Below are positions 36,301-50,262 of a stretch of 64,000 bases of DNA, piece by piece. The stretch spans positions 15,212,777-15,276,776 of the forward strand of contig CM012955.1 of the NCBI GenBank assembly GCA_000181795.3. The letters run 5' to 3'. The notes below the pieces were generated by a model. It did not search any database. It was not told the origin of the DNA and saw nothing but the letters and a program-made list of their open reading frames with translations. Position 1 is the first letter of the stretch, and each line of letters begins with the position of its first letter. The translations under genes were made by a program, and so were the position numbers. This DNA comes from Trichinella spiralis. Taxonomy: Eukaryota > Nematoda > Enoplea > Trichinellida > Trichinellidae.

Positions 36301-37932
36301 TCTTGCTTTGTCCACTCTTGTTGGCAAACAGTGTTATTTCAACAAAACGACATTTGTCTATGCTGGCACATATCACCTGCATTATCAATCATTGCCAGCG
36401 TCTAGCCCTCAGGGGCCAGTGGCTCTCAATTGTCATTCAGCCTCGATGGGCTCAACTGATCGATCACATCCGGTCCAAAGAAGTACAGTATACTTGCCGG
36501 GCGCCGCTTGCGCACCACTTGGTATCTACTGTATATATTTCCTCGTGAGACTTTGTTGAGGGACCGTCAGTTTTGTCAATACGGACAAGCAGCGTTCACA
36601 TTGGGCCAAAGCAACTTTCACTAACTCATACAAACAACTTTCCAATGTAACTGTGTTACAATCGCAGCAAAATTTGCTCGCTAAAATAATCTTAGAAAGA
36701 AAATTACTTTTCAGATAAATATTATTTATATATTTATCTGTGGTAATTAGACTTCAAAAAATAACAACTGCATCAATTAGTTTGTATGAAAATGATAATT
36801 TTTAATCTACTAACTTGGAACACGGAAGAGAATATAACTTGGTAGTTTGTCAGCATTAAACAAAATCAAAAGCATGCTCATTTTATAAACATGAACAATA
36901 GACATTAAATTTTACTTGAAAATAATAATCATTACATTAGATATCATAGATTTGAAAATAAATTATTGTTATGCTTCATTGAATACACTAAGCCAAAAAA
37001 TGTTTGTTTGTTAAAAAAAAGACAACTGCAACATTTTATCTTTCAACTACAAAAACTAAATTTTTTATTCCATATTTTATTACTTTTGAAATTTACAAGA
37101 TTTGCAAATAAAAAGGAAGTTTTTGCGAGGTCAGAGATTTAAATTTTGCTGCTTAAGAAAATCGTGTTTGTAAATTAAAGATTTCCAGTTTCGTCATTTA
37201 AAATAAATAGATGCTACTTGGATTAACAGAAGCTTGTAAAGAAGTGGCGGCAAGCACAAAACCAGCTCAATTATGAACATTGTATTCAGCTCGAAACAAA
37301 TGACTAGTTGAATGTTGGTCCCAGTTAAATAATAACAATTAATCAAGCTAATTGTTCATGATAGGTTTGTTAAAAACAAACAAATGGAAACAGTAGATGA
37401 TTATGTGTTAACTGTATGCAGAAATTGGATAATAATTGCATTGTGCAAACGTTTCCATTAGATGAATTACGAATGCGCTTGTTTAACCAGTTTCAAAGTC
37501 GCCAACAATTTATTTAACTTCAATCAGCTAGTCATTTAATCTTCGGTGCAGCAGTCTTGTTCGATAAGGTGAAATATCTATTCTTATACAACAATGACTA
37601 AAAATAACAACTTCTTGTTTTCAACGCTAACCTACAAATATACACACATCCAATTTTGCCATTTATATAATAATAACAATCCAATGCTCATGAAAAAGAT
37701 ATAAAAATTTGACAAATTTCAATTTTTCTCTTTATTTACACGCAGAGAGTTGAAGAAATGATTGTAAACACAATACAATACAATACAATACAATACAGTA
37801 CAGTACAGTACAATGCTCTGTCAGAACTTAGCGAGTTATTTAAATTTATACATTTGCGTAACCAAATCTATTTCTTAATATGATTAAAAAAACTGAAGAT
37901 ATCTACGTGGACAACATATTGTTTTCTTATTT
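30301..37932. other. Gene-poor stretch upstream of Irx
   Basis: No supported exon. GC-richer patches occur at about 31.2-31.7 kb, 32.4-32.8 kb and 35.9-36.6 kb; the last holds overlapping plus-strand frames of 88-108 codons without recognisable motifs. A TA microsatellite lies at about 31156-31174 and a pentanucleotide repeat at 37771-37812. Confidence 0.45.
37771..37812. repeat. Pentanucleotide microsatellite CAATA passing to CAGTA
   Basis: About five CAATA units are followed by three CAGTA units, a point variant that has itself been amplified, showing two phases of slippage. Confidence 0.9.
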
Positions 37933-38411
37933 TTAGCTTAAGTTATAATTTCCGTTCCTCATCCGTATTGCGAGTTCGTTCGCAGCTTCAGAACATTTAT
38001 ATTCATACATCACTGACATCCTCAAGTATATTTCAATGAGAAAAGTCAAATAATTTGTCTCTTCGTCAATCAACTCTGGCACCAGACGATTTTGCTGTTG
38101 AAATAACGCATCTGTGAAGACCAACGAACGCAAAAACATCATGTCAACATGTTTTGTCGATTTGTGTCTTTAAAGAGATTCTTGAAAATATATAGAGCTG
38201 TCTTCTCGTTTGAATTCGAATATTTGATTAAGTTTATTCTTTGGAAATAAATAAGAATTGCTCTGAAACGCGCATAGCGCTTTACAAAATTAATCATGTT
38301 CAACACATTTGTTGAGAGCGCCAGCCCAGCCAGAAAGTGAAACAAGAAAGCAGCGTCAAAGGATGAATTTAAATTCGAGGAAAAGAAAGTATCTGCAATT
38401 TTTTTCTGCAA
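37933..38411 (-). pseudogene. Possible decayed coding relic in two overlapping frames
   Basis: Two adjoining minus-strand frames (38411-38139 and 38142-37933) overlap by four bases in different phases. The second reads LVPELIDEETNYLTFLIEIY and AANELAIRMRN, helical and acidic, unlike random AT-rich frames. Their helix-rich look recalls a ligand-binding or cyclin-like domain, but I see no diagnostic motif. They could be one gene with a frameshift or chance. Another helical frame lies at 39701-39390. Confidence 0.2.
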
Positions 38412-41400
38412 CTTATTATAATTGAATACAACGTTTCAAAGTTCAATTACAAAAATTTACTGGTTTTTGTTTTTTTGCAAATTAAACAATTATTTGCGAA
38501 ACTTCAAAAAATTCCCATTTGAATTTTGCCGAATGAGCTTGTAACAGTGGTAGTGGTAGTATATGCAGTTAGTAGCATTTGCTAAGAATAAGTGCAAACT
38601 TAAAAGGATACATGACAATAAAATGAAAACTGCTTAGACAAGTGTTCATGTTCAATTTTGTTCCAATGGCAGCAAGCAAATTGATAGTTACATCCGGGAC
38701 TGGCAAAATCACCGGCCAATTTTTTCCTTCCGCACCGGGAGGTCTTGTCAGCAGTTTAATATTGAAGTGAATTTCTAATTATAACGTTGATTATCATAAA
38801 ATCATACTATTTATTTTAACTGATACCAAGTTTGTTTCATTTTTTTTTATTAATTTCCTCGTTTATATTTTAAATAAATATCATCTGCTGAACAATTTCT
38901 TGAACTTATCTAACACAGCTGCTGTCATTAATAGTTATAGATTTTATAAATAATTTTAAATGAATTTATAAGTCATGCGTGCTTGATTATTGTTGAAAAG
39001 AAAAACTTGGCAAAGCATTTGCAAAACCTTTTTATGTAAAATGTAGTTGCATTAGATATTAAATTTTTCAGCCTTGTAATTAGAACGACTTGTTGTCTGA
39101 AAATTTTTTAAAAATCTTGCAAATAAAAATGAAAAGTTTCTAAAAATTTACAATAGCACATTCTTTGGGAGAGTTCTGTTTTGATTTTCATATAGATTAT
39201 TTGACATTTGAGCATGTTGAATAATTTTTGAAGATATCACATAAACTTTGAGATTGAATTTGGAATACTACGGAAAAGAGCATTGACAAGATTGCAAATC
39301 AAAATTGCAACGCACGCAGTGCGCACAGTTTTACACCATAACAGTCGAAAAATGTGTCAATGAAAATGAACTGCTGATTATAAGCGTTATTAAAATTTAG
39401 TAAAAACATTGAGTAATTTTCCAAACAAGAATGACCAAATATGGCCGTTTAGCAAAGTATCATGCATGATGTGGAACAAAAAAAAACGTTTATCAGTGTA
39501 ATTCTGATGCCAAACATTGAAAGCAATTTGCTTAACAGTCCAATACACGTATGGCAATAAAACAAGAATATAGACCGAAAAGGCAGATTTGATTTTTGTC
39601 TTCTCTACTGAACGCTGCACACTTTGCAGGAAATAGATAGAAGAAAAGATTAATGACTGTTCGAAAGCGTAAATTCCATTTTCGTCAGATGAAAAGTTCA
39701 ATTATAAAAGCTAAGCCATATTCCATATACGTCGCGATTTGAAAAATCTAAGCACCTTTTGCAGGTCATTACCAGCTGTCAATCATATGAAAAGACGATT
39801 TACAAGAATGTATTTTGATTATTGATACGACATCCGGAAATTGAATCATCCTCAGGGATTGGAAAGTTTGACCCTAATCAAACAGATCAAGCATTATTTT
39901 TGGCACTACCATTTTATATTACTCATCGTACGTCTTGGATCATAACACAACCAAATACAAAAGAATATTTTTCTGCGTAGTGTCATATCTCACTATAAAT
40001 TTTATATAATTATTATTGCATAGTCGTGCAAATTTTTTAAAATATGATATATATATATTTATTTATTTATATTTATATTTTATTTACTTTTGCAAAAAGT
40101 TTGATTGAGTATGCTGATAAGAAAAAAAGAATTTTTCTTTAATCAATAGCATATAAATTTTTGCTATGCCTTCATTGTTAGTTAGCAAGATGATACAGCC
40201 TTGGTGTGAGTGGCTTTTTTGGACGAAAATACGTCAATTCTTTATTTTCAGACTATTGAAAACATATGGAAAGTGAAAAAGTAAATGAATTTTAAAATGA
40301 AAATAAATCTTACACAGCAAAATAGAAAAGCAGATAAAGCGGAAATTTATTTTTATAAATTCAAATCAAATACGCATGTTTGTTAATAATGTAATATTCG
40401 TTTTATAATAATATCCTTGTTGATATTTTTTTAAATATAACAAATAATATTTTTCAAAGAAACTTTCTCGTACGATGCAGATGTTGAATATTCATTCATC
40501 CTTTCAACTACTAATTAAGAGAGCAAGTTACATATCATGTTGTTTGCTGCCCTGACAAAAGTATATCAAATATATAATAATTATCATACAACTGGTTATA
40601 TAAATTTAGCTATATTGTTTCTCATTTACAATATTTTCAAAGCATTAGACAAATATTTTGCAAGCGGAAGTACAAAACCGACAACGGTATTTTCTAAACA
40701 GGTCGTCAGTTACCAACCAGTGTTGCAATAATAACTGAGCATTTGCGGGAACAGATTGCATTGTTTTGCACAGCAATTTCTGATCAAAAAGAAGACATCA
40801 ATTTCAACAAAATTACACATTAAGACATGACAGTGAAATAAAACAAAACGGCCCATCGTTGGACTGATTGCTTAAGGCTATTTCGGTAAAGAAATTTCTG
40901 GAATGGTGTTTTAAAAAATAATGAAAGGTCTGCAAACTTTTAATCCGTCATTGTAAAGTTCACTTGTCACAATTCAACATGTGTATCTGTTAATGTAAAA
41001 AATAATTGTTTTTTTTGATAAATTAGGTGAACTGCAGGGAACATGAACATTTTTTCAAAATGCACATTCCAACGCTAATAAACAGTAGAGAGCAAATGAT
41101 TCATTTTATCAGTAGAATGATAAATGATTTAAATATCTGTATTAAATTTATAGTTGCTTATCTTGCAAATTTATTGGATAGTCTTTATCAAAAATATACA
41201 AACTGTATGCTGTTTATTTTAAATTAAAATTTCAGCCCTCTCAGCCAGGTGCTCACAATGTAGTTTCACAATTAATATTCAATGATTGTTCACATTGTTT
41301 GCAATGCCTCAGATACATAAAGAACGTAAGTTTTATCATTCTGCTAAAACGCACAAGTAATAATAAAATATCATGAAGTAATTTAAAATAATAATGACGG

Positions 41401-44400
41401 ACCTGAACTGTTATTTATTTTATTATTACTGCTGTGAATTTTGTACTGTTGTAAACATGCTTCTTGTCACAAACATGTCATCACTCTGTTCCATGCGTTC
41501 AATAATAATGGCAGTAAAACGACCTTTGTGCAGAATTTCAGTGCAGCAATGTAGCATAACATACTATTTCGTCTCAGAATTTCATGTTTATTTTTGATAT
41601 ATTAGAGGATGAATGATACTGATAATTTACTGACACTGTGAAAGTAATCATCAACACAATTTACTGTAGATTACTGTCGTGTTTGGTCACTGTCATTGAT
41701 TAGAATAAGTCATTAAGAAATATCAAGACGTCAGCAGTAGCAGTTGACGTGTTGTTCATGTCGCCGCACATTTAGAACACCTTGTATCTTCTGTATCTTT
41801 GTGAAAGTAGTTTTCTTGTTGTTTGCAGCTTCATCATGCATCAAGGTTAGGCAAGTAGCGCAAAGGTCAACTCTGACCTTCACTATAGTAATAACGATTG
41901 ATTATAAATCTAGTAGATGTCATTTCTGTTTTGAGAAAATAAATTCTGAATGACCAAAGAGGTTACAGGTTGGGTAGCAACAGTTCGATTGGTATTAATA
42001 TAGAATAATGAAAAGTTAATACAGATTTAGATTGCAGAAATTTTTACAACTTTATTCTGTCACAGTCACCTATTATGAATGACTAGTAGCAGTGTGATCA
42101 ATCTAAATAATTGCAAGTCTATTCTTTCAATACGAATGATAAACAATATAAGTGAGAAAATTTTCGAATTATAAATAATTAAATTAAATTAAAACTTTTA
42201 AACTGTAAAGTGAAAATAGAAGATCTTCTTGTGAATCACTTAAAAGTCACTTTTTTAGTGGAGAAAAAAGTAGCGCTACCTTGAATATTAAATGACGGAT
42301 ATTAACATCAAATACTTTTTATGCACATATAAAGTTGGATCTGCAATAATAAAACTTCGACACAATGGAGCAGTCTGATACATTGTAAAATGATCCCTTC
42401 ATTTCTTAGAAGTCGACATATGCTGACCTGAAGTAATGGACACATGGAGCAATCAAAAGATATTTAATGCAATAATTTTTCTGACCTGAGCTCCTGCAGC
42501 ATAGGTGAACGTAGGGTTGCTGAAAATTGTAAAACGTAAGGAGCAGTAATTAAGCGGCACAATCACAGCCGTGTACAACAACTTTGATGGATGTTTCGTC
42601 GATTATTGATAATAATTCATCGATAATACATTTCATGTCATTCAAGTGGAATGGATATGAAGATACTTTTGTATCTTTCGTCTCCTTTGTTATTCCGCAT
42701 GGACAGCCATAAAATAACAATTTCCCAATAGAAAATTTGCTGCTGATCATCTGTTGTTGAGCAAAATTAGCTTTCCTGCCATCAGCAACAATAATAAACT
42801 AACAAATAAATCAACCATAATTATTAAACGGAATAAGATGCTGTTTTTATAGCAATATGAAAGTGGGTTCTGTTTCTGTTCGTTATTCAGAAAAATCTCA
42901 ATTTAAATCTTTATTAATTTGTAATAGTTGTCATTTGAAAAAAAAGTACTGAAATGCATTTACGAATTCAACAAGTGAATATTGAGTATTGAGTAATTAT
43001 GAAAATGTAGCTTGCCATTAATGAATCATAATATGCGCTCAATTTCAACATTTCACATAAAATGGGATTGATTAAAAAGTCAGAAATTGATTTTATTTTA
43101 TTTACACCAGTACATTAAGCAGCATGAATATTTAAAGCAAAAATGAATTTAGTTCCTCGAAAATAAATAGCGTGCATGCAAGACATCATTTAATGTCTAT
43201 ATTTCTGCTAAACGGAGTAATTAGTCAATTCAATTTTGATTATTAAACTTTTTTTATGAAAAGCAACACACAATAACTTCAATCATATATAAATGGAGCA
43301 AATCACTTTTGTTATTTGCATATATATTTCATTGTATTTTTTTATAAATTACTGTTCGACAAAAAGCATAAAAATACTAACATTCTCAAAAAAGCATAGT
43401 TAATATCAAAAGCAGCGCTGCTGTATTATTTATTTTTTAAATATGTGCGTGCATTATTTAATTTATTGGTCATTACTTTTAGTAAATGATAAAAACTTTT
43501 ATTCACAAAAGGTGTGCATTGACATTTCAGTTGATGACAAACTGTTCAGAAAAGCCAATGCATCATTCAAAAGCATGCAACTACATGGCGGAGGAGCATT
43601 TTTACCGGATTTTTTGCTTTTCACTTTTTGGACAAAAACAATTTCATTTGAGGCCGCATAAACCGGTGTACTGTAACTAATTCTTTGAAAAGGCATTTTA
43701 CATTATTGGGTGACTGGCGTTTTTCTACAATCCATACAAACGTCTCAATTATGCATTGAGCACATTCAACAACCTAATTTGATCTGATGCTAAACATGAT
43801 AGGGTAATGCTGTCAGAATAGCAATCTTTGATCAACTTTACAGCAAATAGAAGGAACGACCTTGTCTTTATTAAAAAAGACTACTTTATTTTATTTAAAA
43901 ATTGGAAGAATTATTTTGATCAAATAAAAAGAGAGTATATTTTTTTCAGGTTTAAAGCTCAATCATGTCAGCTATAATCAAAGTGTTATATATATGGATG
44001 AGTAAAAATCTTGTTTTTAAAAAAGTTAATACTAATATAATGTCATAAATTTATGCTTAAAATTTCTGCTAATTGAGATGGCATTTTTTAAATTCTAATG
44101 TTGCGGTAGCGTCCCTGTTTCGTTTTAAATATTGCTGTCTTGCATTTTAATTTAGTTAAAACTGCATTTATAATGAAATAATTTTAAGAGTTTAAAGATT
44201 GATTTTACATCATTTTTATTTTAAAATGAAAGATTGATTTGATTTTCGACTGAATAGCAACTGTTTGCAAAATGCAAACTTTAGAAAAAAATACTTGTAT
44301 ATTTGCATTGCCGTTTGAAAATTTTGCAATTGTGCAATATATAGGCATAAATATTTTTAACATTATCATTTCTGACCTTTTTATTTTGTCGTATCAAAAG

Positions 44401-46538
44401 CAGCGCAAGTTGTAAAAATTAAATAATAATTTGGCAATTGTTAGGATAATTTTGTTAAAAATTAAAATTGTTTGTTTACCAATTTATTGCACAACTACGT
44501 ATACGTTAAGTTGATTTGCAATGTTGACAAGCATTCAAAAAAAATTATCGTTTTTTCATTATTTTTAATTTTTTACTTTTCTAATATATCATATTTCTAT
44601 CTAATTGTATTGAAAACTACAATAATGTTAATAAAGTTAACAATGATTATTTTTTTAACTTAGCTGTTCTGGAAATTGAAAGTTGTAACGAAAATGTTAA
44701 ATATATAATGATCATGAAATTTGATTAGAACATTTCAATTTAACATGATAGATCTGAATGTGTGCTAGTGTTAACGGTGAAAAAAAATTAACATGCACTG
44801 TTGCATATTTAAGAAAATTATTTCGATTACTTTTGTGCATTTTTCCTAAATGCAGGCTTTGTAGTTGCTCAGATGAAGTTGATTGTTAAAAATTACTTGA
44901 AAACAAGTTTTCCATTAGCATGGTAGCTTTTTGAAAATGTATGAATCCAAGCAACAATGGGACGACTTAGCATTTGGGTCATGCAAGAACGGGCCTTTAT
45001 TGAAAAGAGAACGGAAAACATGTTTTATCCCAACAATTATTTTGTCATAATTTTGTTGCAGACATGTAATGACAAGTGTTATTCCTTTTGTCATTAGTGC
45101 CGCCATAGAAGCATTTATCAACAGATCAACGTTGCAATCAAAGGCGGTTACAGGGTCAATTTTCTATGACGGCGATTAGTATCAATAGACTATCATATGG
45201 CTGACAAAAATTATGCCGTAATGACACCTCTTATTAAGAGAAGTAGATGTGAATACACCTGACAGGTATCAGGAGCTTCACTGCACACAACCCATGAATA
45301 TAATATATAAATCCGGTCAATCAAATGCAGACAAGCATCATTGCTTTTCAAATATGTACACTTCGCGATGCTTCATTTGAAATATTTCTTCATTCACATT
45401 GTAGAAGCAATTTAAATCTGACTGTATTCATTCACCCATAACTGCATCAATAAATTTCTCTTGTAGTATCTCTTCTATAATGACACCGTTTCAAATAGTT
45501 TTACATGATCAATGGCATAGTATCAACATGCACTTTTATTTCTTCATTTATAATAAAATATGAACATTTACAGCCTGTCAGTAATTTTCCAGCCAATTTA
45601 TTACATAATTAAAAATTTTCATGAGAACATTAAATAAACCATATTATTATTACATTAAAAGAAGAATAACCTCAATATTAAACAAAGAAAAATTGTGAAT
45701 ATTCAAATATTAAATCAAAAAATTATCAATGCAAAAAGATTCCATTTTTCATTGATAAGCATAATGCTACTAAATAATTATAGTATGGTTTAAAATTAAA
45801 AAGAAACATTTTAAAACGTTTAAGAATTATGCTGTTTAAATATTTTTCAATGCATATCAAGTATAGTATTTAATAAAATAAAATATAGTTTTATATTCGT
45901 TACATTTGATTATACTTTCATCAATTAAAGTTGTGTTAGTTGTTCTTTCACATGACCGTCCTTGTACTGTGTGTGTTAACAAGAACGTTACAAGTGTTTT
46001 ATAAAATGCAAACTATGTTCATTCATTTCCTAACATAGTTGTAACATAGCTAGTGTAGAAATTATAAATAGTGGCGCAGAAGGCGTTTCTACGCTGAAAC
46101 GTTCTAGCAGTTGGCAATTTTTATTATTATTGCTTTTTACGATTTGATTTTTTATCTACTCAATAAGTTAAAAAATGACGTGCCATATATTAAACATGAA
46201 TACTTTTTTATAATTTATGCTTTATAATGTAGCGACTATCGAAAATTAAAGTCTCAGTTGTTATTATTTATAAAAATTCCCAACTGTTCACGAGTCATAT
46301 ACAATATTATCAGTAATTTGAACAAATAAAGTGAAATTTAACAATTTTATTAATACTATAAGCCATTTTTAAAAAGGTCTCAATACTGTACAGTCCATTG
46401 AATTTTCATTAATGTGTAATTCTTTTTGAATGTTATAAGTGTTACAATGTGCTATAACATTTGAATTTTGAATAAATAAGAGGAATGATTTTATATATTT
46501 AAATGTGGATGTTACATGATTCATGTGTTGCTAAAAAT
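38412..46538. other. AT-rich non-coding stretch
   Basis: No supported gene over about 8 kb. Frames of 60-100 codons are low-complexity and lack plausible splice partners. This separates Irx from MOCS1. Confidence 0.5.
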
Positions 46539-46544
46539 TTTATT
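46539..46544 (-). terminator. AATAAA polyadenylation signal for MOCS1
   Basis: The first AATAAA on the minus strand lies about 130 bases past the MOCS1B stop at 46674, a plausible distance for a 3' UTR. In AT-rich DNA this hexamer is common, so this is only the best candidate. Confidence 0.4.
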
Positions 46545-46673
46545 CGCATTCATTAAAATTAAACATTTCAGTTTTGAAAGCAATTTTTTAAACAAAATAT
46601 CACAATATCAATTCCACTATTTGGTAATGTATGCAAGAAAATCAGAAAATGAAAATTTGCCTGTCATACTTGA

Positions 46674-47362
46674 TTATTGGAAGAAATCTGATTTTCCACC
46701 AGTTTTTCTAATAAGACGAATGTTTGTGATTACAATTTCTTTAGAAATACTCTTGCACATATCATACAACGTCAAGCTTGCAATGGTAACGGCAGTCAAT
46801 GCTTCCATCTCTACTCCAGTTTTGTTGCAGCACTGAATTTTACTAAAAAATGAAATTCTCCATTTTACAGGATCTAATTCATGGTCTATTTCAATGTTTT
46901 CGAGAACCACATTATGACAGAGGGGAATAAGATGGAATGTATTTTTAGCTGCCATTATTCCCGCAATCTTTGATACTGCAAGTACATCGCCTTTTTGAAG
47001 CATATTCAGTTGAATTTTTTCAATAAGTTCTTTGTTTAGCTGAACTGTTGCCGTAGCTTCTGCTATTCGAACTGTGTTTTTTTTAGAGCCAACGTTGACC
47101 ATGTTTATCTTTCCTGCATCATTTACGTGGGTAAGATTTTTTATATTATTGCTATCACTTGCAAAACAATGAAAGTAAGCTTTATCAAGACTGCTTATTT
47201 TGTTGTTCAATTTTGAAATGTAATTGTAAGTGCCCGGCTGATTTTGACACTGCAAATGATATTTTTCTTTATTGCAAATGATCTTGTCTTTTTTTACAAT
47301 CTGATAAAGCCTTTTGTTGTTGTTGAAACTTCTTAAAAACCATTTGTCATAAGCATTTCTTT
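46674..47362 (-). CDS. MOCS1: MOCS1B: MoaC-like cyclic pyranopterin monophosphate synthase domain
   Basis: One exon after the acceptor TTTCAG (47364-47363), ending TAA at 46674. It opens with a linker (RNAYDKWFLRSFNNN) and then the MoaC fold: LTHVNDAGKINMVNVGSKK, LIPLCHNV, GVEMEALTAV and LTLYDMCKSISK. These carry the residues known to be catalytic in bacterial MoaC (two Lys, His, two Glu and Asp). It converts 3',8-cyclo-7,8-dihydro-GTP to cPMP, the second half-step of molybdenum cofactor synthesis, in mitochondria in animals. There is no good start codon at the exon's beginning, and the exon enters in a phase that fits MOCS1A exon 6, so it is probably translated as an A-B fusion. Confidence 0.93.
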
Positions 47363-48201
47363 CTGAAAATAAAACATACGGTTACTTGAAAATGTATTGA
47401 GCAAGTTACCACAGAAAATACACAGCATATTGTTTGTATGTTTACTTCAAAGAAGATCTTATTGCACTACTTAAATAATCGAATGTTTGAATGAGGCAAG
47501 TATACCTGAAGATGCATGATCAATATACAAATAGGTGACAAATTATATTCTGCAATATATAATAATAACAAAACATGAGTTTTTAAACGACGCATTATTT
47601 GCAAGCACTTTTGCAACTGATTTCACCGATTGCATTGCACAGTAACTTTTGAAATTTTATAATTGAAATCTAAAAGTTTTTCTCATATCTCAGTAATGGT
47701 GAAGAAATTTAAGTATATTTGTTCAATCCATTCAAAGATGCTATCAGATTATTGCTCAAGCTCTGTTTCCATAATTTTCAATTTTAAATCAACATTTGAA
47801 TGAAATTTATAAAATTATAATTTGCACAAATTAATAAAATAGTTAATTTTAAAAATAACATTCACATCATCAGCCTTGAAACTTATTTGAATATTATTTA
47901 TGATTAATGACTTCTCTCCATTTTGCTTGTTGCATACATTATTGCAATTATCCATACCGACGTACCAGAACTAGTTCATGTATTGTTTTTTGTTCATATA
48001 TTGAAGCTTCTCTTACTTAAGAAAATCCAACAAAAACTTGAATTTGGTAGTTGTTAGGTGGTTTCTTTTATTTTACAAATCCTTTATTTGCCATTTTTAT
48101 GCACTGTCCAACTACTCAAATACTTCAAAAAACGTATGTATAATGCGAACTTAAAGTCGGCGAAAATTTAAAGTTTGCAAAGCTTATTGATAAGAAATAT
48201 A

Positions 48202-50262
48202 TTATCCTCCAATCTGAACCATTGGTCGATTTGGCAATGCAGCTAATTTGAACATTCCTACAGTGAAAAAAGGGTGTAGGTATGGTTGAAAAGGAAGATT
48301 TGAAGAAACGTTTACCAGCATGATGCTTTTTCTTGCGTTTTACTGCAGCATCTATGAGATCATCCAACTCTTTATCTGTAGCGCCATTGCGAATAGCGTC
48401 CCTCAATGATATTTCTGCATTTCCATGCAAACAAACTTTCAAACATCCATCAGCTGTTATGCGCAAGCGTGAACATGATGCGCAAAAGTGTTCACTCATA
48501 CTTGTTATGAAACCAATTTTTCCAGTGTAATTTGGTATTCTGTATGCCTCCAAAAGGTATAAGTTCAAAGCAGACGTTCAAGTTCACCATACTCACTTAC
48601 TTTGGTAGTGTCATTTGGGCTGTCTTGAAGTTTCACCAGCTCGCCATATTTACTCTGAACAATATCGAGCATTTCGTGATAAGAAATGAACCTATTAAAG
48701 TTCCATTGGTTTCCACCAAAGGGCATGTATTCAATAAAACGTACAACCAGATTCTAAATGATTTCAAATTAAAACAGGCAAAGTTTCTTATTTGTGAGTA
48801 CCCTGTTTTCAGTTAGCTTTATGAAATCATTAATTTCATCCTCGTTCAATCCCCGCATAACAACACAATTAATCTTCAAAATACAATGCAGAATGAATGA
48901 AGAAAACGAAATCTAATCGTTCGAATCAAAATAAATTACTTTAACAAAAGGAAATAATTTTTCTGCTTCGTTTATTGCTTTCCAAACATGCTTGAAGCCA
49001 TTCTGTCGACTGATGAAAGCAAACTTTTCTTCAACCAGCGTATCCAAACTTATATTGATATGTGTCAAACCAGCCGCTTTTAGACGATGCAAAGCACTGG
49101 CTAAGGTTAATCCATTCGATGTTAGTCCTAACTGCCTGATGCCTTCAACTTTTGATATTGCGCCTGCATTGTTGGCAATGAACTTTTATTTCAACAAGTT
49201 TGTAAATTTAAGGTAAAACAATAAATCAATCATCTTCTATATTGTGCGTTACGTTGTAGGTTTAAATGAATAAGTTTTTTATATTTTCACGAAAGACTAC
49301 TCGATAAAAAATGCTACACAGCTAAATTGGAATTTTAAATTTGCCCGAATTTAATATAAGCAAAATATATGTTTTTAAATGGGCGATTTATTCTATTAGT
49401 GTATTTACACAACGTGAAGTGAAACTTAACATTTCTTTATAAAATAAAGTACGCATAGCATATTTGACATCATTATTTTGACAATTTATATTAACCTCTA
49501 ACAAATGTTTTAAGCTTAATGATGATAATGTTGCAATGTGAAAATAAAAAAAAAAGAATACAGACCAACAATTTCGGTGAGATCTTTTCGCAAAGTGGGT
49601 TCCCCACCGGTGAGGCGAATTTTTGAAACGCCATGCTTTGCAAAATAAGTTACTATTTTTAGCACTTCAGAACTTTTAAGCAGATTCTCTTTGGAATAAG
49701 TTTGCTGCTTCTCATCTGGCATGCAGTAACGACCTAAATTATTTATACAAATGACAATTTAAAAAGACAAAAAAGCGCTTTGAGACATATTCTGATTTTT
49801 TTAAAGATATGCTTGCACGATTAATGAAAATTAATTAAAATAATAATGGATTAAAATAATGATTCTTAAGATTATCAAAAAGGATTTTGTTTCCATATTT
49901 GCAGACATGTAAATAGAATTGTGTTAGAATTTTCGTTTGTCAACGGAAAAAATTTTATTTCGTAATTCGACAGTTCAAAGCTACAACACTGAAAAAAGCA
50001 GTGCTACAGTTTGTTACCGTTAAATTAATATTATTAAATTTATTAAAAAAAACAAGATAAATGATATCTTACAGCGTAAATTACATCGGTCGGTCAATGA
50101 TATTCTTAAATAGTCATGAAATCGTCCGTGCTGGTCACAAAGAATGGATGATTTCTTATGGATTTCTTGTTCACGTGTAATGCATGATTCGGATGTTTGA
50201 TTATCCTGTAAAAAGGACTCCATTCCATGACAGTACTGAGATTTGTTGAATAAAAGTTTCAT
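48202..50262 (-). CDS. MOCS1: MOCS1A: MoaA-like radical SAM GTP 3',8-cyclase
   Basis: Exons: 50262-50073, 49733-49566, 49163-48940, 48873-48802, 48753-48601, 48547-48316 and 48257-48202. The radical SAM cluster motif (C-x3-C-x2-C) is split by the first intron: DRCNLRC|RYCMP. Then follow [58 protein letters not shown] and the second cluster [14 protein letters not shown]...CL (C-x2-C-x13-C). The last exon reads [18 protein letters not shown] then TAA. The C-terminal Gly-Gly is required for activity in MOCS1A/MoaA. The enzyme turns GTP into the cyclo-dihydro-GTP used by MOCS1B. An acceptor stands just before the ATG at 50262, so a further 5' exon, possibly with a mitochondrial leader, may lie upstream. 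Confidence 0.94.

Noticed and set aside
36222-36559. Two overlapping plus-strand frames, one with a signal-peptide-like start
   Set aside because: They lie in a GC-richer patch where long frames occur by chance on several frames; no homology or splice structure.
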